Positions 33,552 through 42,564 of a stretch of DNA of 64,000 bases are shown piece after piece. Position numbers and translations under genes: made by a program. The notes under the pieces are model-generated. The model saw only the letters and a program-made list of their open reading frames with translations. It did no database searches and was not told the origin of the DNA. The DNA comes from CAZQKW01 sp964594075 (GTDB lineage Bacteria > Desulfobacterota > WTBG01 > CAIYCZ01), in assembly GCA_964594075.1 (NCBI GenBank), contig CAZQKW010000013.1, forward strand, positions 1 to 64,000, in the 5' to 3' direction. Numbering within the stretch: the stretch's first letter is position 1; every line of letters starts with the position of its first letter.

Positions 33552-35282
33552 TCATTCATCTCTCAGCGATGCAATATTGCCGGTCGGCAGACCCCATTCC
33601 CATGCCTTAAGCACCCGCCGGAGAATCTTTCCGCTCTTTGTTTTGGGCAGCGACTCGCAAAAGGTAATTTCCTTTGGCGCAGATTCTGGTTGCAGCCGGC
33701 TCTCCACATACGCAACGATTTTTGATTTCAAGAGTTCTGTGGGTTTATAGTTTGGCCGCAAACAGACAAAGGCCTTCACTTTTTTTAGACCCGTTGCGTC
33801 CGGTACGCGTATCACGCCTGCCTCTGCAACAGCAGGATGAGACGTCAGCACATTTTCTATCTCCGACGGCCCAATCCTGCCGCCTGAGGTAATAATGACA
33901 TCGTCTGCTCTGCCCTGGTAAAAAAAGTAGCCATTAAAATCAACATACGCGGTGTCTCCGGTAATAAACCACGGCGTTTGTCTGAAGTAGCTCTGATAGC
34001 GCTCTTCATTGCCCCAGATACCGCGCACCATTGCCGGCCACCCTGCCTTCAGCGCTATCTGCCCCATGGTGAATGGCGGAAGCTCGTTGCCCTGCTCGTC
34101 CACAACAGCCACGGTAATGCCGGGACAGGGCTTGCCCAGGTAGCCGGGCTTAATTGACACGCTGGGAAAATTTGCAATCGTAATCATGCCTGTTTCTGCG
34201 GTCCACCACGTATCGTGGATGGGAATTCCCAGCAGCCGCATAACACTGTAAATCATTTCCGGATAAAGCGGCTCAAGCGCGCTCAGCACATGGCGAAGGC
34301 TTTGCAGGTTATACGTGCGGACGCACTCTGCACCGGCGTCAATAATCATCCTGTAGAGCGTTGGAATCGTATAAAGCACGGTCACGCCGTTTTTTTCTAC
34401 GGCATTTAAAAGCTCTGTCACGTTTTTTATTTTACCGGTTATGAAGGTTTGAACGCCGCACAGCCAGGGCGCAAAGGCACTATACACGACATTCATCAAC
34501 CATCCCGGTTCTGCCTGTGTCCAGACCACATCGCCATCCCGGAGATCAAGCACCCAGCGCGCGGTGGCCAGATAGCCTCTCATGCTGTCGTGCGGGTGAA
34601 TGAGTCCGATGGGTTTGCCCGTTGGGCCTGAAGTATAGGTCAGCAGCAGCGGAAACTCCCGGTCAACCCATTCTAAATCTAATTCCGTTGAAGCATGAGC
34701 CATAGCCTCATCCCATATTATTGCCTCAGACACAGAAGCCTCGGGAAGAGCTCCTACCAGAATAATGTGCTGCAAATCAGGCAGTTCATTCATAGGCACA
34801 CGCGGAAGATACTGAGGCGTGGTAATAATAACCGAACCCTGTCCGTCAAGCATGCGCTCTTTTACCGCGGTCTCGCGGTATTCACTATAGAGCGGCGCAA
34901 TGACGGCGCCGATTTTAGCACATCCGGCAAGCGCAATATACAGCTCGGGGATTCTTGGCAAAAACAGGAATACTCGGTCACCCTTGCCCACGCCGATTTT
35001 TCTGAGCATATTGCCGCACTTATTTGACAGGTCTTTCATCTGCCGGAAGGTGATTTTTCCGGTTCGCATGCCATATGCATACGAAAGGCAGACAGAATGG
35101 GAAGTTTGCGGATTCTCGGCATGGCGATCAATGGCCTCGTGGCCTATATTTACCTTGCCGGTTTCCTGCCAGGAAAATTCCTGATTGACGTCATCCCATT
35201 GGAACGACCGGTACAAATCGTCATAATTTCTGAGATTTGCGTCCGTCCGATGCGGTGGCAGCATATTTTCAAGGGTGCTCAT
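33552..35282 (-). CDS. AMP-forming acyl-CoA/acetyl-CoA synthetase-like enzyme
   Basis: A 576-residue adenylate-forming enzyme. LLTYTSGPTGKPIGLIH is the P-loop motif, FITGDTAYVDFNGYFFYQGR and ADDVIITSGGRIGPSEIE are the hinge region, and LPKTKSGKILRR holds the catalytic Lys (about residue 560). The N-terminal SFQWDDVNQEFSWQETGKVN and overall length place it near acetyl/propionyl-CoA synthetases or medium-chain ligases. It would activate a carboxylic acid to its CoA thioester. It starts 1 base after the stop of an AcuC-like deacetylase gene; in bacteria AcuC-type enzymes activate AMP-forming synthetases by deacetylating that Lys. Confidence 0.9.
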   Translation of the reverse strand: MSTLENMLPPHRTDANLRNYDDLYRSFQWDDVNQEFSWQETGKVNIGHEAIDRHAENPQTSHSVCLSYAYGMRTGKITFRQMKDLSNKCGNMLRKIGVGKGDRVFLFLPRIPELYIALAGCAKIGAVIAPLYSEYRETAVKERMLDGQGSVIITTPQYLPRVPMNELPDLQHIILVGALPEASVSEAIIWDEAMAHASTELDLEWVDREFPLLLTYTSGPTGKPIGLIHPHDSMRGYLATARWVLDLRDGDVVWTQAEPGWLMNVVYSAFAPWLCGVQTFITGKIKNVTELLNAVEKNGVTVLYTIPTLYRMIIDAGAECVRTYNLQSLRHVLSALEPLYPEMIYSVMRLLGIPIHDTWWTAETGMITIANFPSVSIKPGYLGKPCPGITVAVVDEQGNELPPFTMGQIALKAGWPAMVRGIWGNEERYQSYFRQTPWFITGDTAYVDFNGYFFYQGRADDVIITSGGRIGPSEIENVLTSHPAVAEAGVIRVPDATGLKKVKAFVCLRPNYKPTELLKSKIVAYVESRLQPESAPKEITFCESLPKTKSGKILRRVLKAWEWGLPTGNIASLRDE

Positions 35283-35283
35283 A

Positions 35284-36336
35284 TTAAAAACAATCCCAAA
35301 ATGGCTGCTGAACTTTTTTTATTGTTTCAATAACTTCTGCGACCCGCGCGAAAGCGGCATCTTCACGCTCGATCCAGTGCTCCAGATGCGCCATGTGGCC
35401 GGCATGCATGGTCAGAAGAACTGCCTTAACCGAGCGCCTGAGCGCCGCAAGGTCATAGCCGCCTTCAAGCACCGCGACGATTTTCCCTGCGCAGGTTTGC
35501 CGTGCAACATCAAGAATAATATCGGTAATGCGGGCAAACCCCCGTTCGGTGAGTTTCATACCGCCAATGGGATCATCGTGGTGCGTATCAAATCCTGCTG
35601 AGACTAGAATAATTTGGGGGTTGAACCGCAGCGCAAGGGGCACCAGAAGATGCCGATAAATATTGCCGTAATCATAATCATCCCGCTGGGCTGGCAGCGG
35701 AACGTTCACGGTAAAACCTTTACCGCGTCCCTCGCCAATTTCGGTCGCGTCGCCTGAACCCGGGAAAAACGGCGAACGATGTGTCGAGAATAACAGCACT
35801 TCAGGATCATTATAAAAGATGTGCTGCACGCCATTGGGGTGATGAACATCCCAGTCAACTATTAAAATTCGGTTAAGGCCAAAACGTTTCCGCACATATT
35901 CTGCTGCAATCGCAACATTATTGAACAGGCAAAATCCCATTTGGCGGTCACGTTCAGCATGGTGACCCGGCGGCCTGATAAGCGCGAAAGCGTTGTCCAC
36001 CTCCCCTGCCATAACCTCTTGCACTGCGGCAAGCACGCCGCCCGCTGCAAGAAATGCGGCTTCACAGGAATGCTCTGACGTAACCGTATCAGGGTCAAGG
36101 TAGCGCCTCGGCTCTCCTGCTGTATCCAGAATTCGTTCAATATAGGCAGGCGTATGCACCATCTCAAGTTCTTCAAGGCTGGCAAAACGCGGGGGGATGA
36201 GAATAAATCGGTCCTGAAAACCATCCGTATCAAGCATATTGTAAATGGCTTCAAGGCGTTGCGGGATTTCTATATGGTGAATACCAGTCTTATGTTCCAG
36301 ATATCGGGGGTCGCGAACGATGCCGATGCGCTGCAA
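35284..36336 (-). CDS. Histone-deacetylase-family protein, AcuC-like
   Basis: A 350-residue zinc amidohydrolase. RPPGHHAERDRQMGFCLFNN, IVDWDVHHPNGVQ (zinc-binding D-x-H) and LVSAGFDTHHDDPIGGM (the second zinc Asp) are the class signature. Family members remove acetyl or other acyl groups from proteins or polyamines. Its gene is directly upstream of, and coupled to, an acyl-CoA synthetase gene, which suggests that synthetase as its target. Start is TTG at 36336 with AGGAG about 10 bases upstream. Confidence 0.92.
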   Translation of the reverse strand: MQRIGIVRDPRYLEHKTGIHHIEIPQRLEAIYNMLDTDGFQDRFILIPPRFASLEELEMVHTPAYIERILDTAGEPRRYLDPDTVTSEHSCEAAFLAAGGVLAAVQEVMAGEVDNAFALIRPPGHHAERDRQMGFCLFNNVAIAAEYVRKRFGLNRILIVDWDVHHPNGVQHIFYNDPEVLLFSTHRSPFFPGSGDATEIGEGRGKGFTVNVPLPAQRDDYDYGNIYRHLLVPLALRFNPQIILVSAGFDTHHDDPIGGMKLTERGFARITDIILDVARQTCAGKIVAVLEGGYDLAALRRSVKAVLLTMHAGHMAHLEHWIEREDAAFARVAEVIETIKKVQQPFWDCF

Positions 36337-36433
36337 ATATTATTTCTCCTGAAGTAATTTGGCTTGCGAAATTATAACCCAATGCTGCCATAAGACAAGT
36401 CTTTTATTTTATAATAATCACCCTATTTTCTCT

Positions 36434-36461
36434 TTGACAAGTCCGCCTATACTGGTATAAA
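36434..36461 (+). promoter_or_regulatory. Promoter of candidate RNA and tRNA-Ala
   Basis: TTGACA at 36434-36439, 16-base spacer, TATAAA at 36456-36461 (5 of 6). It is the best promoter-like sequence I saw in the window. Transcription would start near 36468, about 10 bases before the conserved RNA element begins. Confidence 0.65.
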
Positions 36462-36477
36462 TTAAAAAACACAATTG

Positions 36478-36662
36478 GATTCTTACTGTTTAAATCTAAG
36501 AATTTTGCTCTCATCTTTGTATTGTTTGGCTTTTGGTGAAAGCAGTTACGGGCGGTGCCAGCGATGGCTGTAGCGAACACCACGACCCGTCCCAGCGAGC
36601 ACTGAGCCCGAACAAGGGAACCGAAAGCCAAATAAAGTTCAAATATCTTTGGAAAGAATTTA
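36478..36662 (+). ncRNA. Candidate structured RNA, copy A
   Basis: A 185-base element homologous to 55581-55745. Shared blocks: GATTCTTAC, GTTTAAATCT, GCGATGGCTG, GCGAACACC, CCCGT, CCAGCG, GCACTG, GCCCGAACA. A closing stem TTTGGCTTT (36525-36533) with AAAGCCAAA (36624-36632) is replaced in copy B by TATGTGG with CCACATA: different bases, same pairing. Inside, GGTG pairs with CACC and ACGGG with CCCGT. It lies between a promoter and tRNA-Ala. No RNA family was recognised; the class is unknown. Confidence 0.6.
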
Positions 36663-36692
36663 GTTTTTTATATTTAGAATTTTATATAGCTT

Positions 36693-36768
<76 letters not shown>

Positions 36769-36777
36769 GTTCAGGAG

Positions 36778-36817
36778 CGGGTTTGGCGGTCTTGACACCA
36801 AACCCGATTTCTTTTTT
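36778..36817 (+). terminator. Intrinsic terminator of tRNA-Ala
   Basis: CGGGTTTGG (36778-36786) pairs with CCAAACCCG (36798-36806), followed by ATTTCTTTTTT. Nine base pairs with a U-rich tail, 10 bases after the CCA end. Confidence 0.9.
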
Positions 36818-37165
36818 CTGCCGGCCTGTACCTCTTTGTCCCTACCTTGAAACGTCAATATCCCTGTCACTATTTGCTTTGCCGGCGATGGTTTGCTGTA
36901 TGCCAGAACCTTCAAGTTCATAGTTGGCAAGATTTAAACGCAGCACACTATTTGCCATTGATTTCTGACCGGGCCGGCAATATGATCTATAGATAAAACC
37001 GGGAGAATTTATGGGGTCGAAAACATTAATCAGCGGGGGGTTTTTTACATGAACCTTGATCAGTCGATGTGTTAAGACCGGTGGAGGTTTTTTTTGCTAT
37101 CAAGAATGGGACGCAATTTACTTTTAATAGTCCCTTTTTTTATGGGGGGGTGATGTAAATGAAAT
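36818..37165. other. Gene-free AT-rich spacer
   Basis: About 350 bases between the tRNA terminator and the glycosyltransferase remnant. I see no gene, and only a run of G (GGGGGG at about 37025) before a T-run that may be a degraded copy of the dispersed repeat. Confidence 0.4.
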
Positions 37166-37689
37166 ATGCAGACAAAAAAGAGTGTCTATATAATTCTTTT
37201 TTTGATTGTTATGGCGAGATCCGTTTTGCGGTTTTATGGTCTTGCGAATCAATCTCTCTGGCATGATGAACTTTATAGTTGGAAAAGTGCCATATTCAAT
37301 AGCCTCTCACAGGTTATTGAATATGGCAAAGGCGACATCCATCCTCCCGCTTATGCGGTAGTTCTTTATTACATCGAAAAATTTATTGGAGATTCTGAGG
37401 CTGCTCTTCGGCTGCCATCTGCACTATGCGACGTTCTCTCAATAATTTTATCTATTTTCTTGGTTTTCGTTATTATTCATACAAAGAAGCCCTTATGTCG
37501 TCTGCATTAATGGCCTTTCTGTGGTGCCCTGTCTATTAAAGCCAAAAAGCCCGGTATGTCTGGTTCGTCAATGATACCATCTTTGCCCCTGAACCTTACA
37601 TTGATTTTATGGCGCAACACTTAACCTTTCTTGAAAAGAAAAGCTTTATTGACATAGATGTGAGACTGTTTGAAAACACAAATTCCTGA
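37166..37689 (+). pseudogene. Remnant of a GT39-type (PMT/ArnT-like) glycosyltransferase
   Basis: Residues 1-115 from ATG 37166 match the start of family 39 membrane glycosyltransferases: a first TM segment, NQSLWHDELYSW (the Asp-Glu catalytic motif) and DIHPPAYAVVLYYIEKFIG. The frame ends at 37510. In another frame, about 37540-37689, a piece reading KARYVWFVNDTIF then APEPYIDFM ends with a stop and resembles the C-terminal soluble domain of the same proteins. A usual member has 450-550 residues, so the middle is gone. Base composition here is more AT-rich than in neighbouring genes. Confidence 0.7.
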
Positions 37690-37926
37690 AGGGTCTTTCT
37701 GCCTAATATATTTATGCAAAAAAACATTAGAGGCTAATGAAATGCTGTAAAGAAATAGTTTTGTCTTATATATTGTGGAAAAATTAAGGGCTGGCCGTGA
37801 TCAAGCACATTAATAATGCTGGGGGCAATAAGTGTTTCATGTTCTTATAACGGTCACGAAATTATAAACAAGACCTGAAATTTATTTTTTTCTAACCGTT
37901 CTCTGAAAATTGTGATATATTAAATG

Positions 37927-37997
37927 TGCCCCTTGTATTTTTCGCCCTTGTTCTTTAGTCCCCCTCGTTAAAAATTCGGGTATTAATGCAAGGGGCA
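37927..37997. repeat. Long-loop inverted repeat followed by U-rich tail
   Basis: TGCCCCTTG (37927-37935) and CAAGGGGCA (37989-37997) are perfect inverted copies 53 bases apart, followed by TTTCTATTTTTAATTTTT. It could be a terminator or a small RNA end. It lies in the 418-base gap 37690-38107, which otherwise shows no gene. Confidence 0.45.
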
Positions 37998-38107
37998 TTT
38001 CTATTTTTAATTTTTAATCTTACAGTATCCCCCATTTCCAGGTATAAAACCCCTGTCACGAATTATTTGGCACTACGGCAATAATCTGATCAAAAAAGTA
38101 TAGCCCT

Positions 38108-40255
38108 ATGAATACCGTGACACCACAGCCTTCATGGCATAGAAACATGGTGCATGGCTGCTTGATCTGGGGAGCAGGCTGGCTTGGGTTTGCCGTTTTA
38201 GAAACGCTCCTGATCCTGACACGCGTGCCTGCAATGCGATGCTCCACAGTATTGGTATCCATCGCCGCATATGCGATAGCAGGCGCTGTCGGAGGTTTGA
38301 TTGTCGCCGGCTTGCATGATCTGTTTACACGCAGGAGAGACCGTTTTCAAGCAGAAATACTTTGTTACTCCGGCGGTGTTACTTCCATTCTGCTCTGCGT
38401 CGGTCTCGCCATCATTAACAATAAATTATTCCCCACCGCTCATCTTTTTGCGATCTGTTTCAGTCTGCTTTTCTGTCTCATGAGCGGCGTGGTTTACCTT
38501 TGGCTGCAACGGCGTGCATCAGCCATCTGCGACAGAGAAACGCTGCGCCGTTTCTTTTGCGCCCTATACGTAAGTCTGTGTGTATTCATTCTTGCAGGCC
38601 TGCACATCAATGAAACCGTTTTGCCGGGAAAATTCCTTGACCTGACGCCGAAGCGGCTCATCGTGAATGGGCTGATTTTGCTTGGGTGTTGTGCTCTGTT
38701 TTGCGTTGTTTTTGGTCTCCTCTATGCTGTTGGCAAAATCTTACGACTCCTGTCATTGCCACAGGCAGCGCCCTATTGTTTTCTCCTGGGAGGCATTATT
38801 ATCTGGGGAGCCTTCGAGATTTTTTCAAAAACCAAGACTGATAATACCTTTAAAGAAATAAGCACCCTGCTCAGGCAGCGGCCTTCGGTCATTTTGATAA
38901 GCATTGATACCATGCGTGCAGACCATTTGTCCTGTTATGGCTACGACCGCAATACCACCCCGCATATAGATCGGTTTGCCCGTGAGGGTATTCTGTTTCA
39001 CAGGGCGTATGCGCCCTCTTCCTGGACTCTCCCCTCGCATGCCTCAATCATGACCGGATGTTTCCCCTCCATGCATAATGCACACCGTTCAGAACGCACA
39101 CAGCCGCCCTATTTCTGCACCAAACTGAGTGATGACAATGTCACAATAGCGGAAGTGTTGTCAGAATACGGATATGACACGGCGGGTATTGTAGCGGGAA
39201 CTCTCTGTAAAGCCGTGTTTGGTCTGGGACAGGGCTTCAGCGTGTATGATGATGATCTTGACCCCTGGGGCGGAGAACGAAGGGCGCATGAAATCAATAA
39301 GCTCGTTTTTGCATGGCTCGATAATCGCACGGCGCAATTATCGGGGCAAAAGTTTTTACTCTTTAATGCAACACTGCCCATATTTCTTTTTATTCATTAT
39401 TTTGACCCTCATCAGTCTTATATGCCTCCCGCCCCGTTTGACAACCAATATCCCGGCAGAGACGATTCCCTTATTCTTACCTATGGAGGAACATCGGCTG
39501 CTTCTTATAAAGAAAAAGAGCTTGAACTGCTTAAAGATGTCATAAAACGAAAGCATCAGTTATCAGCAAAGGAACAGAATCATCTCGTGGCGCTGTATGA
39601 CGGCGAATTAGCGTTTGTTGACGATGCCGTAGGGAAGCTTATCCAGAGACTAAAGGAGGTTGCCTGGTATTCGGGCAGCATGATCATTATAACCTCAGAC
39701 CATGGAGAATCATTTGGCGAACACCAGTTAACCACCCACGGCATAGCGCTCTATGATGACAACCTGAGGGTTCCCCTGATGGTGAAGTATCCAGAAAGCC
39801 GCAATCACGCTGCTGCGGCAGATTATCCGGTATCGTTGGTTGATATTTTCCCGGAAATCCTCACTACCGTTTCTATTCCTCTGCCGAAAAACATTCAGGG
39901 CACAGGGTTAACCGGCTCGCAAAAAACCAGATATATCATTGCCGAGAATTTTCAGGATCCCACGTGGAAACAGCGTGCGGATTTAAAACATCTTGCACGG
40001 GATCTGCAGGCAATCTATGCGGGAGATTTAAAATATATCTGGGCTTCTGACGGAAGCTGCGAGCTTTATAATGTTGTTGCAGATCCTGGCGAAACATTTA
40101 ACTTAATTGATAGATTGCCGCAGAAAGCGCATGAGCTGCACCAGCGCTTGCAGGCGTGGAAGAGCTCATTTAGTCCTGTTGAAGGGAATAAAGATTTGCC
40201 GGCGCCGGATCAGTCGGTCACCGAGAAACTGCGCGCCTTGGGGTATATTGAGTAG
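38108..40255 (+). CDS. Membrane-anchored alkaline-phosphatase-superfamily (sulfatase-like) protein
   Basis: A 715-residue protein. Residues 1-255 hold about six membrane segments. The catalytic domain starts with VILISIDTMRADHLSCYGYD (metal-binding Asp) and SSWTLPSHASIMTG, and later has IITSDHGESFGEH (metal ligands Asp-His). The nucleophile region is S-W-T-L-P-S, not C/S-x-P-x-R, so formylglycine-dependent sulfatase activity is unlikely; a Thr/Ser nucleophile hydrolase or phosphotransferase is more likely. An extracytoplasmic domain acting on envelope lipids or glycans is inferred from the TM layout. No operon partner apart from the NUDIX gene 43 bases downstream. Confidence 0.85.
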   Translation: MNTVTPQPSWHRNMVHGCLIWGAGWLGFAVLETLLILTRVPAMRCSTVLVSIAAYAIAGAVGGLIVAGLHDLFTRRRDRFQAEILCYSGGVTSILLCVGLAIINNKLFPTAHLFAICFSLLFCLMSGVVYLWLQRRASAICDRETLRRFFCALYVSLCVFILAGLHINETVLPGKFLDLTPKRLIVNGLILLGCCALFCVVFGLLYAVGKILRLLSLPQAAPYCFLLGGIIIWGAFEIFSKTKTDNTFKEISTLLRQRPSVILISIDTMRADHLSCYGYDRNTTPHIDRFAREGILFHRAYAPSSWTLPSHASIMTGCFPSMHNAHRSERTQPPYFCTKLSDDNVTIAEVLSEYGYDTAGIVAGTLCKAVFGLGQGFSVYDDDLDPWGGERRAHEINKLVFAWLDNRTAQLSGQKFLLFNATLPIFLFIHYFDPHQSYMPPAPFDNQYPGRDDSLILTYGGTSAASYKEKELELLKDVIKRKHQLSAKEQNHLVALYDGELAFVDDAVGKLIQRLKEVAWYSGSMIIITSDHGESFGEHQLTTHGIALYDDNLRVPLMVKYPESRNHAAAADYPVSLVDIFPEILTTVSIPLPKNIQGTGLTGSQKTRYIIAENFQDPTWKQRADLKHLARDLQAIYAGDLKYIWASDGSCELYNVVADPGETFNLIDRLPQKAHELHQRLQAWKSSFSPVEGNKDLPAPDQSVTEKLRALGYIE

Positions 40256-40298
40256 CCTTAATGATTATCTTATTCACGCTTAACAATGAAGAGGTCTG

Positions 40299-40700
40299 AT
40301 GCGTGCCATAAGGGTGGTAACCTGTGCGGTGATTGAAAAAGAGGGTAAAATTCTGATTGCCAGAAGAAAACGCGGCGATCATATGGGCGGCAAATGGGAA
40401 TTCCCGGGAGGAACAGTAGAGCGCGATGAAACACCTGAACAGTGTCTCATGCGGGAACTTAAGGAAGAATTAGGCGTTGACATCGGTGTTGATGAGTTTA
40501 TTTGCTCAAGCCAATGCGCCTATGACCATGCAACCATAAATTTACTGGCTTTTAAAGCAACGCTGCTTTCTGATGAACTAAAATTATCCGCTCATGAGGA
40601 AATCAGGTGGGTTTCTCCCCGGGAGCTTGGCCGGTATGACTTTCCAGAGGCGGATGCACCGATCATCAGGCGTATTACCGCATCTCGGGAGAAAGGATAA
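40299..40700 (+). CDS. NUDIX hydrolase, MutT-like
   Basis: A 133-residue protein with a complete Nudix box, GGTVERDETPEQCLMRELKE followed by ELGV, fitting GX5EX7REUXEEXGU. GGKWEFPGG before it is usual in 8-oxo-dGTP diphosphatases. It probably cleans the nucleotide pool. AAGAGGT lies 8 bases before the ATG. Confidence 0.92.
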   Translation: MRAIRVVTCAVIEKEGKILIARRKRGDHMGGKWEFPGGTVERDETPEQCLMRELKEELGVDIGVDEFICSSQCAYDHATINLLAFKATLLSDELKLSAHEEIRWVSPRELGRYDFPEADAPIIRRITASREKG

Positions 40701-40742
40701 CTTCGTTTACTCCGCCCGTTTCATCTCTCCCAACGCTGAAAG

Positions 40743-41339
40743 CTACAGCCTTCGGTCGGAATCAGGATACAGTTTTTTAATGCACTCCGGGCACAAAGAG
40801 TGCGTAAATTCAATATCAAGACATTTGTTAAAGTACCGGTCAACAGATTCCCAGTACTGTTTATCATTCCTGATTTTCTTGCAACCCGCGCACATGGGCA
40901 GCAAACTTTGCAAGTGCATCACCTCGCTCATGTCTTCAAGGGTGAGCAGCACCAACGGCATACCCTCAAAAACAAACGCAGCGGCTGTCACCAGCATATG
41001 AGCTTCCGCGGTTATTCCGCCCGCATGCAATTCCATCCGCGTTTTTTCACGATGCACTATAGCGCCGTTGCTGGCTTTTTTCACTGCATTTCTGATGATG
41101 CAATCTCCACAATTGGGGCCGCGGCCACACCCCTCGGGAACATCAAAAGCATGGACACACCCTAACACCTCGCCGCCCCGCCGTTTATATATCTTCTCGC
41201 GATCTGTGCCCACTATTTTTGCTGCCGCCTTATTCCAAAAACAGATACTCACATCTTCATCAACAACCAGCAGCATTGCAGGAATTGCGTTGAACACGCT
41301 GCTCAGAAATTCGTTTTTCTCAAAAAATATTTCGCTCAT
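40743..41339 (-). CDS. PAS-domain protein with Cys-rich insertion and C-terminal zinc finger
   Basis: A 198-residue protein. Residues 10-140 are a PAS domain (FNAIPAMLLVVDEDVSICFW and ALL-like hydrophobics) interrupted by CGRGPNCGDC, which could bind a metal or Fe-S cluster. The C-terminus has MCAGCKKIRND and LCPECIKKLYPD, a treble-clef-like zinc finger seen at the ends of sensor proteins. There is no kinase or other output domain, so it would work through a partner. Ribosome site is weak. Confidence 0.8.
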   Translation of the reverse strand: MSEIFFEKNEFLSSVFNAIPAMLLVVDEDVSICFWNKAAAKIVGTDREKIYKRRGGEVLGCVHAFDVPEGCGRGPNCGDCIIRNAVKKASNGAIVHREKTRMELHAGGITAEAHMLVTAAAFVFEGMPLVLLTLEDMSEVMHLQSLLPMCAGCKKIRNDKQYWESVDRYFNKCLDIEFTHSLCPECIKKLYPDSDRRL

Positions 41340-41509
41340 CGGATCGGTGCCTCTTGCAAAACCATCAGGTTGTTCAAAAAGTGATGCTTAGAGGGTCTGT
41401 GAATAACCAACCATGCTACACATATCGAATTTTCGAACTGCTGCAAAGCTTCTGCGGGTTAACTGGGCTTACTACTCTGTGCCATTCTGCGGACAGCGCC
41501 CGTGACTGA

Positions 41510-42544
41510 TCAGAGCGTTTTTCTGTGTTTCTTCAGAAGTTCGCGCAGCTCCTTTATTCGTTGCGGCGTGGGAATCTGGTACGGACATTTTTCCACACAG
41601 GCGCCACAGGCATCGCAGCTTTCAAGCTGGGGCAGCATGCGGCTGGCAAGCTGCATGGTATAGGCGACATCATCGTTCATTTCTTTGCCGTAGCATTTCA
41701 TATGAATCATGTGAACAAAGGGTATTATGATGCCGTGCTCGCACGGCATGCAGTAAGAACAACGACGACAAAACTCCTTTCCCAGCTCTTTGACTTCTTC
41801 CTCAAGCGCCTGCAACTCTTCGGCAGACAGCGCGGTGCCTGCGTCAATAAAGCTGAAATTCTCTTCAAGCTCCTTGATTGACATCATGCCGGGGGTTATC
41901 ACATCAATGGGGTAGTTAAGAAAAAATCTTAGTGCGTGCGCTTTAGATTCAATGACGCCACCGGCAAGCGGCTTCATGATGGAGGTGGCAACCCCCATTT
42001 GATTGGCGGTAATAATAAGCGACTGCAGTGCCTCGCGCTCAATCACATTAAACGGAAACATCACCATGTCAAAACATCCTCGGTGCAGCGCCTCGGTCAA
42101 GGTAAGCGGATTGTGGCCGGTTATGGCAATATGCCTGATTCTGCCTGCTTTCCGTTGCGCCAGCAAAAAATCCAAAGGTTCTCTGCACGCCATTTCCAGT
42201 TCCGGGGGCTGGTTCACCGCATGAAATCCGTAGAAGTCTATAACATCGGTCTGCAGCCGTTTAAAGCTCTGCTCAAAATCTTTTTTAAATTCCTCTATGC
42301 CCGCTCTCCATGAGACCGAGCGCGACGAGATAATACACTCGGCTCTGCGTTGCGCAAGCACTCTTCCCAGCTTTTCCTCGCTGTCCATATAGGCTGAGGC
42401 AGTATCAAAATAGTTTATGCCGAGTTCCAGCGCCCGATTGAGCAGGCGGTCAGATTCTTCAACCGCTATGCGCGGGAGATACATCGCGCCAAAGCCGAGT
42501 TTTTTTACTGAAATGCCCGTTTTTCCCAATAATATTGTTTGCAC
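41510..42544 (-). CDS. Aldo/keto reductase with C-terminal 4Fe-4S domain
   Basis: A 344-residue protein. LGKTGISVKKLGFGAMYLPR and NYFDTASAYMDSEEKLG (catalytic Asp, Tyr) mark the aldo/keto reductase barrel; FYGFHAVNQP holds the active His. The C-terminus has CRRCSYCMPCEHG and CDACGACVEKCPYQIPTP, cluster-binding sets typical of the Fe-S containing AKR group common in anaerobes. Start is GTG at 42544. Substrate unknown. Confidence 0.9.
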   Translation of the reverse strand: MQTILLGKTGISVKKLGFGAMYLPRIAVEESDRLLNRALELGINYFDTASAYMDSEEKLGRVLAQRRAECIISSRSVSWRAGIEEFKKDFEQSFKRLQTDVIDFYGFHAVNQPPELEMACREPLDFLLAQRKAGRIRHIAITGHNPLTLTEALHRGCFDMVMFPFNVIEREALQSLIITANQMGVATSIMKPLAGGVIESKAHALRFFLNYPIDVITPGMMSIKELEENFSFIDAGTALSAEELQALEEEVKELGKEFCRRCSYCMPCEHGIIIPFVHMIHMKCYGKEMNDDVAYTMQLASRMLPQLESCDACGACVEKCPYQIPTPQRIKELRELLKKHRKTL

Positions 42545-42564
42545 CGACCATGCTCCCGATATGG

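Noticed and set aside
39010..39060. Formylglycine-dependent sulfatase
   Set aside because: The C/S-x-P-x-R maturation motif is absent; the nucleophile region is WTLPSHAS.
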